Shown here piece after piece: positions 14,502 through 23,788 of a stretch of DNA of 64,000 nucleotides. The notes under the pieces are model-generated. The model did not search any database and was not told where the DNA came from. It saw nothing but the letters and a program-made list of their open reading frames with translations. The stretch comes from Gammaproteobacteria bacterium. Lineage in GTDB: Bacteria; Pseudomonadota; Gammaproteobacteria; Enterobacterales; Alteromonadaceae. Made by a program: the position numbers and the translations under genes. Positions within the stretch are counted from its first letter, which is position 1, and each line of letters begins with the position of its first letter. The DNA is taken from contig JAAFAI010000013.1 of the NCBI GenBank assembly GCA_018222405.1, forward strand, positions 1 through 64,000. The letters are read 5' to 3'.

Positions 14502-15875
14502 TTACTGTTTAAACGCTCTAACCCGTTTACCTTTTATTTTACCTTCCCGAAATAGCTTTAATGCGCGTTTTACGCTGCGCCGTTTAACTGCCACAAAACT
14601 TTCGTTGGCCTGCACTTTAATTTTACCAATGTCCTCACCGGGCACATCCGCATCCTTGGTAAGTGCGCCCAGAATATCCCCTGGTCGCAATTTCGCTTTC
14701 TTACCTTCATTCAGATTCAGACAAACAAACTCCGGCTCAATAATCCGATTGGCATGAAAACGCAGACTCTGCGCGCCTTTCTTTTTTAAATCCTGTTTGG
14801 TGTGAATCTCTATCGCCGCCAGCGCCGCACCTTCACTTTCACTCATCAGGGTGAACGCCATGCCCGGCTGCTGTGCCCGGCCAGCGCGGCCGATACGGTG
14901 AATATGCGCATCCGGGTTTTCGCTAACTTCGTAATTCACCACACAGTCCACTCCGGCGATATCCAGGCCGCGTGCCGCTACGTCTGTTGCCACCAGCACA
15001 TTTAGGCAGTCGCTGGCAAAGCGCATTAATACCCGGTTGCGATCTACCTGTTCCATATCGCCCTGAATTGCCGCCACGACAAAGCCTTCCTGGGCCAGCA
15101 TGTCGGCTACTTCCTGGGTGGTTCGTTTAGTCCGGCAGAACACCATGGCGCTGTTGGGCTGTTCGGTAGTGAGTAACGCTTTCAAGGCGTTAAACCGCTG
15201 CCCTTCTTCCACCGTGTATACCAGCTCACTTACGTTTGCGCGCTGCTCAGAATCCACTTTAATGGATTCCGGATCACGTAAATAGGCCTGTGCCAAAGCT
15301 GTGGTTGCCTCGGTAAACGTGGCTGAAAAAAATAAGGTTTGAACCGGCCCGCGTAAGCCGGCAAAAATCACTGCGAGATCGTCGGTAAAGCCCATATCCA
15401 GCATGCGGTCGGCTTCGTCGAACACGCGCACTTTTAAATGTTTAAGCGTGATGCGTTTTTTCTGGATATGATCCATTACCCGCCCTGGCGTGCCCACAAT
15501 GATGTGGCAACCATGCCGTAGCGAGTTAATTTGCGGCCCCATGGGCTGACCACCACACAGCGTCAGCACTTTGGCATTTGGCATATCCTTAGCGAGCATG
15601 CGACACTGCTCTGCCACCTGCTCGGCTAACTCCCGGGTGGGGCACAGCACCATGGCCTGCATGGCGTTTTTGTTGAAGTTGAGTTGCTGCAGGCAACCTA
15701 CCGCAAAGGCCAGGGTTTTCCCCGAGCCCGTCTGAGCCTGGGCCAACACATCCCGTCCGGCCAGAATGGCCGGCATACTCGCCTGCTGCACAGGACGAGG
15801 GGCCGTATAGCCTGCACGAGCAATTGCCGAGAGTAACTCAGGGCGCAGGTTGTAATCGCTAAACAGTTCGCTCAT
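14502..15875 (-). CDS. dbpA: ATP-dependent RNA helicase DbpA (457 aa)
   Basis: DEAD-box motifs are present in order: Q-motif region (PRPVQQASMPAIL), AQTGSGKT, PTRELAEQ, GTPGR, DEAD, SAT, ATDVAARGLD and HRIGRAGR. The C-terminal 75 residues (KAKLRPGDILGALT, GEDIGKIKV, SFVAVKR, GKIKGKRVRAFKQ) are the DbpA-specific RNA-binding domain that targets hairpin 92 of 23S rRNA. It acts in 50S subunit assembly. The ATG at 15875 (MSELFSDYNL) is chosen because the longer frame would reach back into pyrC. The gene follows pyrC by 7 bp and probably shares its transcript. Confidence 0.95.
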   Translation of the reverse strand: MSELFSDYNLRPELLSAIARAGYTAPRPVQQASMPAILAGRDVLAQAQTGSGKTLAFAVGCLQQLNFNKNAMQAMVLCPTRELAEQVAEQCRMLAKDMPNAKVLTLCGGQPMGPQINSLRHGCHIIVGTPGRVMDHIQKKRITLKHLKVRVFDEADRMLDMGFTDDLAVIFAGLRGPVQTLFFSATFTEATTALAQAYLRDPESIKVDSEQRANVSELVYTVEEGQRFNALKALLTTEQPNSAMVFCRTKRTTQEVADMLAQEGFVVAAIQGDMEQVDRNRVLMRFASDCLNVLVATDVAARGLDIAGVDCVVNYEVSENPDAHIHRIGRAGRAQQPGMAFTLMSESEGAALAAIEIHTKQDLKKKGAQSLRFHANRIIEPEFVCLNLNEGKKAKLRPGDILGALTKDADVPGEDIGKIKVQANESFVAVKRRSVKRALKLFREGKIKGKRVRAFKQ

Positions 15876-15882
15876 AAATAAA

Positions 15883-16914
15883 TTAAGCCAGTTTCCAGTT
15901 AAGGGTTTGTCCGGCAAAAAACGGCACCATCTCAGTGCCATCGGCCAGGGTAACCAGCTCCGGTACCTGCCAGCTTTCTTTTACCAGGGTAATGGTGCCT
16001 TCGTTACGCGGTAGTCCGTAGAAATCCGGGCCATTGTTGCTGGCAAAGTCTTCAAACTTTTCCATAGCGCCCAGTTGCTCAAACACTTCGGCATAGAGTT
16101 CAATGGCACTCCACGCGCTGTAGCACCCTGCACAGCCACAGGCATTTTCTTTACGATGCTTTGCATGTGGCGCAGAATCGGTACCTAAAAAGAACTTTTT
16201 CGAACCTTCGGCAACCACCTCGCGCAAGCGCGCCTGGTGAGTATTACGTTTTAATACCGGTAAACAATAGTTGTGTGGCCGAACTCCGCCCACCAGCAAA
16301 TCATTACGATTAAGTAATAAGTGTTGTGGCGTAATGGTCGCGCCAATGTTATCACCGTGGGCCAGTACAAAGTCGGCCGCATCGGCCGTGGTGATATGCT
16401 CAAAGACCACTTTCAGGGCCGGGAAGTCGTTAACGATCTTCACCATATACTCGTCGATAAACACTTTTTCGCGGTCGAAGATATCCACATGGGATTCGGT
16501 AACTTCACCATGCACCAGTAGCAACATACCGTCTTTCTGCATTTGCTCAAACACCGGATACAGCGCATTAATCCCCTTTACTGCCGCATCAGAGTTGGTT
16601 GTTGCACCAGCAGGATAAAGCTTACAAGCCGTAACCCCGGCCGCTTTGGCTTCGGTAATATCGGCAGGGGTAGTTTCATTTGTCAGATACAGCGTCATTA
16701 ACGGCTCAAACTGACTTCCTTCAGGGCGAGCAGCCAGGATCCGCTCCTTGTAAGCCAAAGCAAGCGATGCATTCGTTACCGGCGGTACCAGATTGGGCAT
16801 CACAATTGCGCGAGCAAAACAGCGGGCCGTTGCCGGCACGGTTTCAGCTAACATTTCATTATCGCGAAAATGGAGGTGCCAGTCGTCGGGCTGGCGGATA
16901 GTAATTGACTGCAT
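15883..16914 (-). CDS. pyrC: Dihydroorotase (343 aa)
   Basis: This is a class II dihydroorotase of the E. coli PyrC type, close in length to the 348-residue E. coli enzyme. It converts N-carbamoyl-aspartate and dihydroorotate in pyrimidine synthesis. Metal ligands H13 and H15 lie in DDWHLHFRD. The Lys that is carboxylated is in [15 protein letters not shown]. Later ligands are in LLVHGEV and FEHITT, and the catalytic Asp in FLGTDSAPH. It is upstream of dbpA (7-bp gap). Pairing a pyrimidine enzyme with a ribosome-assembly helicase makes growth-linked expression plausible, but no regulator site was read. Confidence 0.96.
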   Translation of the reverse strand: MQSITIRQPDDWHLHFRDNEMLAETVPATARCFARAIVMPNLVPPVTNASLALAYKERILAARPEGSQFEPLMTLYLTNETTPADITEAKAAGVTACKLYPAGATTNSDAAVKGINALYPVFEQMQKDGMLLLVHGEVTESHVDIFDREKVFIDEYMVKIVNDFPALKVVFEHITTADAADFVLAHGDNIGATITPQHLLLNRNDLLVGGVRPHNYCLPVLKRNTHQARLREVVAEGSKKFFLGTDSAPHAKHRKENACGCAGCYSAWSAIELYAEVFEQLGAMEKFEDFASNNGPDFYGLPRNEGTITLVKESWQVPELVTLADGTEMVPFFAGQTLNWKLA

Positions 16915-17104
16915 GGAAGGCCCCGAATAATAAACACATGGTTAAGATCAGTCGGGTATTATAGCAACTTTAACGGGTAATAGTGCAATTGAAGCGAAAA
17001 CTGTTAGTTTCGCCTGCGTTAAGCGGTGGTTGCCGTCAGTTAACCACGTTATCGGCGCAGATAAGCCGCTCCAAAAGCAGCTCAAATCGCCTGTTCTTAC
17101 CTGT

Positions 17105-17665
17105 TCATCCCGGACGATGAAGGTTGCGCCACCTGCGTTCCAGAACAGTAATGGCAGCGATATAAAGCACAATAATTACCAGCGAAACCGCCAGAAAACG
17201 CTGCTCAGGAAAGGCATACCATGCCCCTACCACAAGTACCGTTCGTAATACTCCGTGCACTACGCCAATCCAGTGCTGAATGATCCAGCTGATTGGCAGC
17301 CACATTAACCCGGTGAGCACGCCAATGGTTAATGGCAGCGAGGTGTAATCAGTCATAAAGAATGGGATCGCAATCGCATAAACCAACACAGCCATACCAA
17401 CCGAGTACATAAACAGTGCATCAAAAGTATTCTTTGGGCGCGATTTATCCAGAAAGTTTTCGCCGGTGAGTTTTGAGATAAACAACCCGAGGTATACTAT
17501 CGACCCGGTGGCGGCGAAGGTCAGTAAACTAATAGCAACCGGCCCCAAAAATAATGAGCCAACGGCAACAATCAGCCAGGCAACTAATCCGGCAATTGGG
17601 GTAGCGATAAGACGTCGGCTGGCAAACTCCGCGCGCTGCTCCTCCAGACTACGATGTGGTGACAT
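17105..17665 (-). CDS. DUF7010-like integral membrane protein (186 aa)
   Basis: About five to six hydrophobic segments span the protein after a polar N-terminus (MSPHRSLEEQRAEFASRR). The EEQRxEFAxRRxxATPIAGLxAW pattern recalls the DUF7010 family of small bacterial membrane proteins without known function. The ATG at 17665 is supported by AAGGAG 6 nt upstream; a start nine codons earlier has none. The C-terminus is basic (LERRWRNLHRPG), probably cytoplasmic. The neighbours are pyrC and a divergent sialidase-like gene, with no operon link. The gap 16915-17104 holds only a small hairpin near 16996-17015. Confidence 0.75.
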   Translation of the reverse strand: MSPHRSLEEQRAEFASRRLIATPIAGLVAWLIVAVGSLFLGPVAISLLTFAATGSIVYLGLFISKLTGENFLDKSRPKNTFDALFMYSVGMAVLVYAIAIPFFMTDYTSLPLTIGVLTGLMWLPISWIIQHWIGVVHGVLRTVLVVGAWYAFPEQRFLAVSLVIIVLYIAAITVLERRWRNLHRPG

Positions 17666-17911
17666 AGTGTTCTCCTTATTGTCTGCCAGCATAAAGTTTA
17701 TTGATAGTAAGTGTCTGACTAATATGTAAGAAAATGTATAACAACAGCGATTTTTTGATTACCTTATCGTCCTGACTACTTAACCGTCTATCTGCTATTT
17801 CCCCAATCGGGTTTCATATATTGAACTTTTAAGCGGCATCATAGCGCTGGTATTGCATCACTGATGGTGGCCGCCTACTTTTAGCAACCTGAGCTAAATA
17901 CCGGAATACTT

Positions 17912-19081
17912 ATGCGGTCACTGTTATTGATTTACCTGATGGTGTGGTTTTCACTGACATCAAATGCAAGTTGGTCTGAAGAAATAGCTGCGCCGCCCAT
18001 CCTACACATGCAACCGGGGCTGCTCCCGCCAGATAATGACCTGCTGACCACATTACCCCAAACAGAAAGGGCCACTCACTATCGTGTTTTTAAGGCCATC
18101 GAAAACGATGCGCAATATAACCACGGCGCAGTGCTTTTTCACTTTAATGGCCAGCTTTTTTGCCAGTGGCAGACGTCTAAGCGCGACGAAGATGGCCCGG
18201 ACACCCATGTCTTATATAGTGTCAGCGATGATGGCCGGCAATGGCAGCCACCACGCACACTGGCTGCTATCCGTGACGATGCCATTGTTACTAGTGGCGG
18301 TTGGTGGTCTGATGGCAATCAGCTCGTGGCGTTTGTAAATGTGTGGCCAAAACAGCTGTCGCCCAAAGCCGGGCACACAGAATATGCCATAAGCCGCGAC
18401 GGCCTGAACTGGTCGCCATTTAAACCAGTGACTAATGCAACCGGAAAACCGCTGCGCGGCATCATTGAACAAGACCTGAAAGCCCTGCCTTCGGGCCGTG
18501 TTCTGACCGCCTTTCACCGCCAGCCCGGACTCATTGCAACGCCTTACTATACCGACGACCCATTGACTATCTCAGGCTGGACCGCAGGCAACTTTAATAA
18601 CCTGCCTCATAAAGGCAGTATTAGCCGTGAGCTGGAGCCTTCCTGGTTTCGTAAACCCGGTGGCGAAATTGTGATGACTTTTCGCGATCAGGCTGGCAGT
18701 TTTAAAATACTTGCCGCGCAAAGTGACGACAACGGTGCCAGCTGGACATCGGCCGAAATCACCAATGTGCCCGACTCCAGAGCAAAACAAAGTGCCGGCA
18801 ATCTGCCCGACGGTACCGCTTTTATTGTGAATAATCCCACCGGCAATAAAACCCGGTTGCCGCTGGTTATTCTGCTAAGCCGTGATGGGGAGGAGTTTAA
18901 TCGGGCTATGGTACTGCGGGGGCAGGACCAACTGCCAGCTATGCGTTTTGCTGGTAAATACAAACGAGTGGGCTACAGTTACCCGAAAAGTTATGTGTGG
19001 AACAATGCGCTCTGGGTAAGTTACGCCGTTAACAAAGAAGACATTGCCGTCACCAGGCTGGCACTGCAGCCAACACCTTAG
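17912..19081 (+). CDS. Secreted sialidase-like beta-propeller protein (389 aa)
   Basis: An N-terminal signal peptide (about residues 1-20) is followed by a repeated Asp-box-type pattern: SVSDDGRQW, ISRDGLNW, QSDDNGASW and LLSRDGEEF. This is the mark of six-bladed sialidase/neuraminidase propellers. The overall form fits the exo-alpha-sialidase superfamily, which cleaves terminal glycosidic bonds or simply binds sugars. I could not assign the Arg triad and Tyr/Glu pair of true sialidases with certainty, so activity on sialic acid is not claimed. There are no sialic acid catabolism genes nearby. It is convergent with the sensor kinase gene (15-bp gap). Confidence 0.72.
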   Translation: MRSLLLIYLMVWFSLTSNASWSEEIAAPPILHMQPGLLPPDNDLLTTLPQTERATHYRVFKAIENDAQYNHGAVLFHFNGQLFCQWQTSKRDEDGPDTHVLYSVSDDGRQWQPPRTLAAIRDDAIVTSGGWWSDGNQLVAFVNVWPKQLSPKAGHTEYAISRDGLNWSPFKPVTNATGKPLRGIIEQDLKALPSGRVLTAFHRQPGLIATPYYTDDPLTISGWTAGNFNNLPHKGSISRELEPSWFRKPGGEIVMTFRDQAGSFKILAAQSDDNGASWTSAEITNVPDSRAKQSAGNLPDGTAFIVNNPTGNKTRLPLVILLSRDGEEFNRAMVLRGQDQLPAMRFAGKYKRVGYSYPKSYVWNNALWVSYAVNKEDIAVTRLALQPTP

Positions 19082-19096
19082 CGCTAAAGGCCAGCT

Positions 19097-21106
19097 TTAT
19101 GCCAGCAAACGGCTTAAACAGCTGTAGAGCAATTGCAGATCGATTGGCTTACCAATATGCGACGTAAACCCCGTGTTTAAATACGTACACACATCACGGG
19201 GCGAGACATTTGCCGTCAGGGCAACTATGGGTATATTTTTGTGTTGTTTATTGATCAGTTTAAATGCTTCGATGCCATCCATTTCCGGCATTTGAATATC
19301 CATTAGCACCAGGTCAAAACCAGTCCTGCCGACCGCCTTAAGTGCTTCCCGTCCGTTTGTAACAAATTCCACTTCCGCCCCGGTTGGCTCCAGCATAGAG
19401 GCCAGCACCATTTGGTTGATGTCATTATCTTCAGCAACCAGGATCCGACGCCCTCGCAGTTGCGGTGGTTCGGCCGCTTTTTGAGCAGCAGGCGCTGTAC
19501 TCAGCGATGCAGGTTGAAGCGGCAACCGCACCGATATATGGGTCCCCAAGCCGGGCTGACTATTCACTGTTAAGTCTCCCCCCATCAGATTAACCAGACT
19601 GATAGTGATTGACATGCCTAAACCGGTACCACCATATTTGCGGGTGGTAGATGAATCGGCCTGAACAAACCGTTCGAAGATAAGTTGCTTAACATCCTCA
19701 CTCATCCCGATCCCGGTGTCCGACACGTCAAGCTGTATCCACGGCTTTTCTGTTGGGAGACTGGAGAGCAACTCGACTCTGACACCGCCTTCGTGAGTAA
19801 ACTTTACGGCATTGGACACCAGGTTAAGCAGTATCTGGCGGATCCTCACGGCATCGCCCGTCCAGCCATCGGTAAAGGTATCAGCGCTCTCCAGAGAAAG
19901 GGATATTTGTTTTGCCTCGGCCTCGGGCAATAAATCGCTAATCACAGAGTCACTGATTTGAAGCGCTGAGAAAGGCGCATTTTCAAGCGACAGCTGATTG
20001 GCTTCTATTTTTGAATAGTCGAGCACATCATTCACGATGGTTAACAGGGTTTTCGCGGAATACCCGGCTTTGCTGACCAGGTTTTGCATTGTTGGCTCCA
20101 GGCTGGCCTGGGATAACAACTGCAACGTACCCAGAATGCTGTTCATAGGCGTGCGGATCTCATGACTCATATTGGCCAGAAACACACTTTTTACTTTGGT
20201 AGCCTGCTCGGCTTTTTCCTTTGCCAGCTGCAATTCTCTGGCCCGTTCCACGTTAAGGGTAACATCCTGAAAAGTGCCGAAAAGTTTTATGCATTGCCCG
20301 TCTTGCATTTCTACTTCGCCCCTCGACACCACCCAGCGCGCTTTTCCCTGAGCGGTGATCATTTGTGCTCTGATATTCCATGGCCGCCCTTTTTCAATGG
20401 CATTGGTCACTGCCTGCAGTACTTTTTCGCGCTGCTCGCCTTCGGGATAAAAAGCCAGCGCAGCTTCCATAGAGGGAACATAGTCGTCTTCCACACCGTG
20501 GATCAGCTTGGTCTGGTTACTCCAATCAATATGCCCGCTAAGCAGATCCACTGACCAGGTACCAATTTTGCCTACCTTCTCCAGTTTATCCAGCGTAGCC
20601 GCCTGCGCGGTTAATCTTGCCATCGCTTCGTTACGGGCAATCTCTGCACCCAGCCACTGAGCAATAAGTTCTACATAATCATAAGCCTCAGGCTGAAACG
20701 GCGCGGCAGGGTTGGGAGACGAAAAATTGACCGTGCCATACACTTCATCATTCAGGTGTATCGGAGCGCCAAGATACGCCTCAAGCCCCTGGGTTTGATA
20801 GCAAGGGTGAGTGGCTATTTCTGACTTCCCGGCATGATGAAAGCCTGTCGCCTGCTGTGCTTTGAGCGTATGAGTGCAATAGGTTTCTTCGAGGGTAAAG
20901 GTCATGCCGGGCGTAAGCTCGGGGATTGGACTTTCGACATACAGAATAAGGTAAGTCTGGTTAACGACTTTGCTGACCATCCCAATCTCCAGACCGAATA
21001 ACTTACTGCCGAAGCCGAGTAGTTGGCCGACTTTAGCCTCGAAAGATATTGCCTGATTTGCAACAATATTATGGAACGCCCGCAACGGATTGACTGAATT
21101 CGCCAT
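19097..21106 (-). CDS. Hybrid sensor kinase: GAF-PAS-HisKA-HATPase-REC (669 aa)
   Basis: With the start at ATG 21106, the protein has a GAF domain (about 15-170; EAYLGAPIHLNDEVYGTVNF), a PAS/PAC region (about 180-290), a short coiled coil, HisKA with H315 in MSHEIRTPMN, HATPase (NLVSNAVKFT, DTGIGM, GGTGLGM) and a receiver with phospho-Asp D603 in LMDIQMPEMDG. There are no membrane segments, so it should be a cytoplasmic sensor. AGG lies 5-6 nt before this ATG. The frame continues to a TTG at 21211, but that 35-residue extension lacks a ribosome site and touches the repeat array. No Hpt or output regulator is adjacent, so it must relay elsewhere. Confidence 0.88.
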   Translation of the reverse strand: MANSVNPLRAFHNIVANQAISFEAKVGQLLGFGSKLFGLEIGMVSKVVNQTYLILYVESPIPELTPGMTFTLEETYCTHTLKAQQATGFHHAGKSEIATHPCYQTQGLEAYLGAPIHLNDEVYGTVNFSSPNPAAPFQPEAYDYVELIAQWLGAEIARNEAMARLTAQAATLDKLEKVGKIGTWSVDLLSGHIDWSNQTKLIHGVEDDYVPSMEAALAFYPEGEQREKVLQAVTNAIEKGRPWNIRAQMITAQGKARWVVSRGEVEMQDGQCIKLFGTFQDVTLNVERARELQLAKEKAEQATKVKSVFLANMSHEIRTPMNSILGTLQLLSQASLEPTMQNLVSKAGYSAKTLLTIVNDVLDYSKIEANQLSLENAPFSALQISDSVISDLLPEAEAKQISLSLESADTFTDGWTGDAVRIRQILLNLVSNAVKFTHEGGVRVELLSSLPTEKPWIQLDVSDTGIGMSEDVKQLIFERFVQADSSTTRKYGGTGLGMSITISLVNLMGGDLTVNSQPGLGTHISVRLPLQPASLSTAPAAQKAAEPPQLRGRRILVAEDNDINQMVLASMLEPTGAEVEFVTNGREALKAVGRTGFDLVLMDIQMPEMDGIEAFKLINKQHKNIPIVALTANVSPRDVCTYLNTGFTSHIGKPIDLQLLYSCLSRLLA

Positions 21107-21217
21107 AATTACCTGATTTGCCCCTGCCTTAAGCCAATACTCTACAAGAAAAAACAAAACGGTGCTGAACGATTTATGGGCAATCAGGATTTTAAGAGGG
21201 TCGGAATTCAACTATCC

Positions 21218-21567
21218 GGAGACCCCGGATATCACCTTACGGTGATTCCGGGGTGAAAACAGGCTTCGCTCAACTTACACCGGTTTCCTGGGAGACCCCG
21301 GATATCACCTTACGGTGATTCCGGGGTGAAAACAGGCTTCGCTCAACTTACACCGGTTTCCTGGGAGACCCCGGATATCACCTTTCGGTGATTCCGGGGT
21401 GAAAACAGGCTTCGCTCAACTTACACCGGTTTCCTGGGAGACCCCGGATATCACCTTTCGGTGATTCCGGGGTGAAAACAGGCTTCGCTCAACTTACAAA
21501 GATTTGCATGGAGACCCCGGATATCACCTTTCGGTGATTCCGGGGTGAAAACAGGCTTCGCCTGTTT
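21218..21567. repeat. 73-bp palindromic unit, five tandem copies
   Basis: GGAGACCCCGG starts at 21218, 21291, 21364, 21437 and 21510, exactly 73 bp apart each time. Each unit has a long hairpin (CCCCGGATATCACC, loop TTAC or TTTC, GGTGATTCCGGGG) followed by TGAAAACAGGCTTCG and a linker (CTCAACTTACACCGG...). Copies 1-2 carry the TTAC loop and copies 3-5 TTTC; otherwise copies 1-4 are almost identical, which means recent duplication. In copy 4 the linker changes to AAAGATTTGCAT. Copy 5 ends in a perfect hairpin instead of the linker. It fills the space between the kinase start and the yjdM-like stop. Confidence 0.95.
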
Positions 21568-21570
21568 TCA
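21546..21570. terminator. Perfect hairpin overlapping the stop codon of the yjdM-like gene
   Basis: TGAAAACAGGC (21546-21556) pairs with GCCTGTTTTCA (21560-21570) around TTC. The stop TGA of the minus-strand gene is the first triplet of the stem. On the plus strand the stem is followed by CTTTTT (571-576). On the minus strand the U-rich part is within the stem. It probably halts transcription in at least one direction. Confidence 0.55.
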
Positions 21571-22125
21571 CTTTTTCGTGTAAGCCGCGATGATTACTAT
21601 GGTTTGCCCGTTAACTTTGCCTTCAATGTGCAGCGGGTTGCTGGTCAGGCGAATGTTTCGTACCGGGGTGCCGCGCTTGGCTGTAAAGTTGGCGCCTTTA
21701 ACGGTAAGATCTTTAATCAGGTGGACAGAGTCGCCCGCTTTGAGCACATCGCCATTGCTGTCCAGCGTTGGTTCTCTGTCATCAATTCCCGCTTTGGCCC
21801 ACTCCAGGGTATCATCGTCGAGGTACAGCATATCGAGTAGATCCTGAGCCCAGGTTTCGCTTTCAAGCTGTTTTAACATCCGCCATGAAACCACCTGCAC
21901 TGCCGGCACCTGAGACCACATAGCATCATTCAGACAGCGCCAGTGGTTCACATCCACCGCACTCTCGTCGTTTAACTGCGGAAAACAGGTCGAACAAACA
22001 GCTATTGCACAATTATCGGAGTCATTGGGTGATTCAGGCACCATGTAAAGGCTCAGGCCCTCACTATTGCCACATAACTCACATGCGTCATTTGCACGTT
22101 TAAATACTGCTTGTTCGTTTGCCAT
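21568..22125 (-). CDS. PhnA/YjdM-family zinc-ribbon protein (185 aa)
   Basis: The N-terminal zinc ribbon has CELCGNSEGL (Cys15, Cys18) and a second pair CSTC (about 44-47). The C-terminal SH3-like part has DSNGDVLKAGDSVHLIKDLTVKGANFTAKRGTPVRNIRL, the conserved core of PhnA/YjdM. This family was once named for phosphonoacetate hydrolase but is not that enzyme; E. coli YjdM has no firm role. The middle part (about 50-110) is longer than in E. coli YjdM (111 residues), as in other PhnA-domain proteins of this size. The gene is monocistronic, and its 3' end lies in the last copy of the repeat array. Confidence 0.85.
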   Translation of the reverse strand: MANEQAVFKRANDACELCGNSEGLSLYMVPESPNDSDNCAIAVCSTCFPQLNDESAVDVNHWRCLNDAMWSQVPAVQVVSWRMLKQLESETWAQDLLDMLYLDDDTLEWAKAGIDDREPTLDSNGDVLKAGDSVHLIKDLTVKGANFTAKRGTPVRNIRLTSNPLHIEGKVNGQTIVIIAAYTKK

Positions 22126-22197
22126 CGTCTATGCCCGAAAGTAAAAAAACGCGAGTATAGCACAGGCCCGGCGTTTTATAATAAGCAATACATCTAT

Positions 22198-22728
22198 TTA
22201 ACTTGAGCTATTCTTGTGCTCAACCCATATAAGCTTTGATGTATCAAACCCCAGCGCTTTTGCTTTGCTGAGTAAACTATCCAGGACTTTTTGTGGCAGT
22301 TCCGGCGTTCGCGCCAGTATCCACAGGTAAGTCTTATCCGGGCCGGTCACCAACGAATAACGGTAGTTGTCCTTATCGAGCTCTGCCACTACATAACTGG
22401 CATAAAATGGGCCGAAAAATGACACTTTCAAATGCCCCGTTTGCTCATCCTCAACAAAATAAGCCTTGCCTTCAGCCTCATTCCACTCGCCCTCTTCGGC
22501 GTTATAACCACGGTTAAGCACCCGGAGACCACCGTCATCGCGCATCGAGTAGTTAGCCGTAATTTGCGATAGGCCACGCTCGAAACTATGATCAAACCGG
22601 GCGATTTCGAACCAGGTGCCCAGATAGCGATCGGCCTCAAAGCCCTGTACTGGTTTAACACCCTCTGGCACCGACGTACACCCGAACACTAACCACACGG
22701 TGGAAAGGACCACAAAAAAACGAAACAT
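22198..22728 (-). CDS. blc: Outer-membrane lipocalin Blc (176 aa)
   Basis: A lipoprotein signal (MFRFFVVLSTVWLVFGC, lipid site Cys17) is followed by the lipocalin fold. The kernel motif is GTWFEIARFDHSFERGL (GxW), then ITANYSMRDDGGLRVLNRGY, then KVSFFGPFYASYVVAEL, then YLWILARTP. Bacterial Blc binds lysophospholipids at the outer membrane and is stress-induced in E. coli. The ATG at 22728 is taken because AAGGA lies 6 nt upstream; the longer frame adds six residues without benefit. It is divergent from the aldo-keto reductase gene, with 114 bp between starts. Confidence 0.92.
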   Translation of the reverse strand: MFRFFVVLSTVWLVFGCTSVPEGVKPVQGFEADRYLGTWFEIARFDHSFERGLSQITANYSMRDDGGLRVLNRGYNAEEGEWNEAEGKAYFVEDEQTGHLKVSFFGPFYASYVVAELDKDNYRYSLVTGPDKTYLWILARTPELPQKVLDSLLSKAKALGFDTSKLIWVEHKNSSS

Positions 22729-22842
22729 AATAAATCCTTGTAACAAAAACTGATGTCAGCCCTCAATACGACCGTCAACTATGTTTGTATCACTTAAAGG
22801 TTTAAGATAGGGTGTGGCCAAGATAAAAAACAGAAAATCATT

Positions 22843-23787
22843 ATGCTAAAAACACAATTTCCACATGCCTCCAAACTTATCTTCGGTTGTATGGGACTGG
22901 GCGGGAACTGGTCTCATCAACCCTACACCAATGCCGATTTAAATCTGGCAACCCAGGCTGTTGAGCAAGCGTTATCATCGGGTATCACGGTATTCGATCA
23001 CGCCGATATTTATACCCATGGCAACGCCGAAAAAGTTTTTGCTGACGTGCTGAACAACCAGCCGGACTGGCGCGATAATATGATCATTCAGTCTAAATGC
23101 GGGATCCGCTTTGAAGACAATCAGGGGCCAAAGCGCTACGACTTCTCGCCGGAGTGGATTTCAGCTTCGGTTGAAGGCATTCTGAGCAGGCTCAATATAG
23201 AACATCTCGATGTACTATTGCTACACCGCCCGGATCCACTAGCCGAATTACCCGCCGTGGCCGAATGCCTCACGCGGTTGCACCAGGAAGGTAAATTTGG
23301 CTACCTGGGCGTGTCTAATATGCACTGGTATCAGATTGATGCCCTCAATAAACTGCTGCCGTTTCCGGTGATTGCCAATCAGTTGGAAATGAGTCTCGGT
23401 TACCGTGACTGGGTAGAAGAAGGGATTTGCACCAATAGCCCACATAACAGCCAGAACGGTTACACACCGGGCACACTGGAATATTGTCAGCAACAGGGCG
23501 TGCAGTTACAGGCCTGGGCACCATTGGCACAGGGCAAGTATTCTGGCAATGGCGATGCAGACTGCCCCACCAGCAAACTGGTAAGTGAATTATCCGCCAG
23601 TTATGGCGTGAGCAGAGAAGCGATCGTGTTAGGCTGGCTAATGCGCCACCCGGCCGGTATTCAACCGGTTATCGGAACCACTAATCCACAGCGAATAGCC
23701 GCCTGCGCAGAAGCAGAAACGTTAACTTTATCCCGTGAACACTGGTATCAGCTGTTTGAATCTGCCCGCGGTCAGGAAGTGCCATAA
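22843..23787 (+). CDS. Aldo/keto reductase, YdhF-like (314 aa)
   Basis: This is an NADPH-dependent (beta/alpha)8 oxidoreductase. The catalytic tetrad can be placed: D52 (in FDHADIY), Y57, K85 (QSKCGIR) and H128 (LLLHRPD). GVSNMHW and the nucleotide-binding GLSREAIVLGWLMR-like stretch (SREAIVLGWLMRHP, then QPVIGTTNPQRI) are as in the AKR family that includes E. coli YdhF. The physiological substrate is unknown. It is followed after 1 bp by the VOC-family gene, so they form a two-gene operon. Both fit carbonyl or methylglyoxal detoxification, which is inference. Confidence 0.9.
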   Translation: MLKTQFPHASKLIFGCMGLGGNWSHQPYTNADLNLATQAVEQALSSGITVFDHADIYTHGNAEKVFADVLNNQPDWRDNMIIQSKCGIRFEDNQGPKRYDFSPEWISASVEGILSRLNIEHLDVLLLHRPDPLAELPAVAECLTRLHQEGKFGYLGVSNMHWYQIDALNKLLPFPVIANQLEMSLGYRDWVEEGICTNSPHNSQNGYTPGTLEYCQQQGVQLQAWAPLAQGKYSGNGDADCPTSKLVSELSASYGVSREAIVLGWLMRHPAGIQPVIGTTNPQRIAACAEAETLTLSREHWYQLFESARGQEVP

Positions 23788-23788
23788 T

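Noticed and set aside
17912..19081. Sialic acid utilisation locus
   Set aside because: Only a sialidase-like propeller is present; no NanA, NanK, NanE or transporter genes are in the neighbourhood.
21218..21582. Possible CRISPR array (regular repeats at constant spacing)
   Set aside because: The spacing is constant because the whole 73-bp unit is duplicated; the 'spacers' are identical and no cas gene is present.
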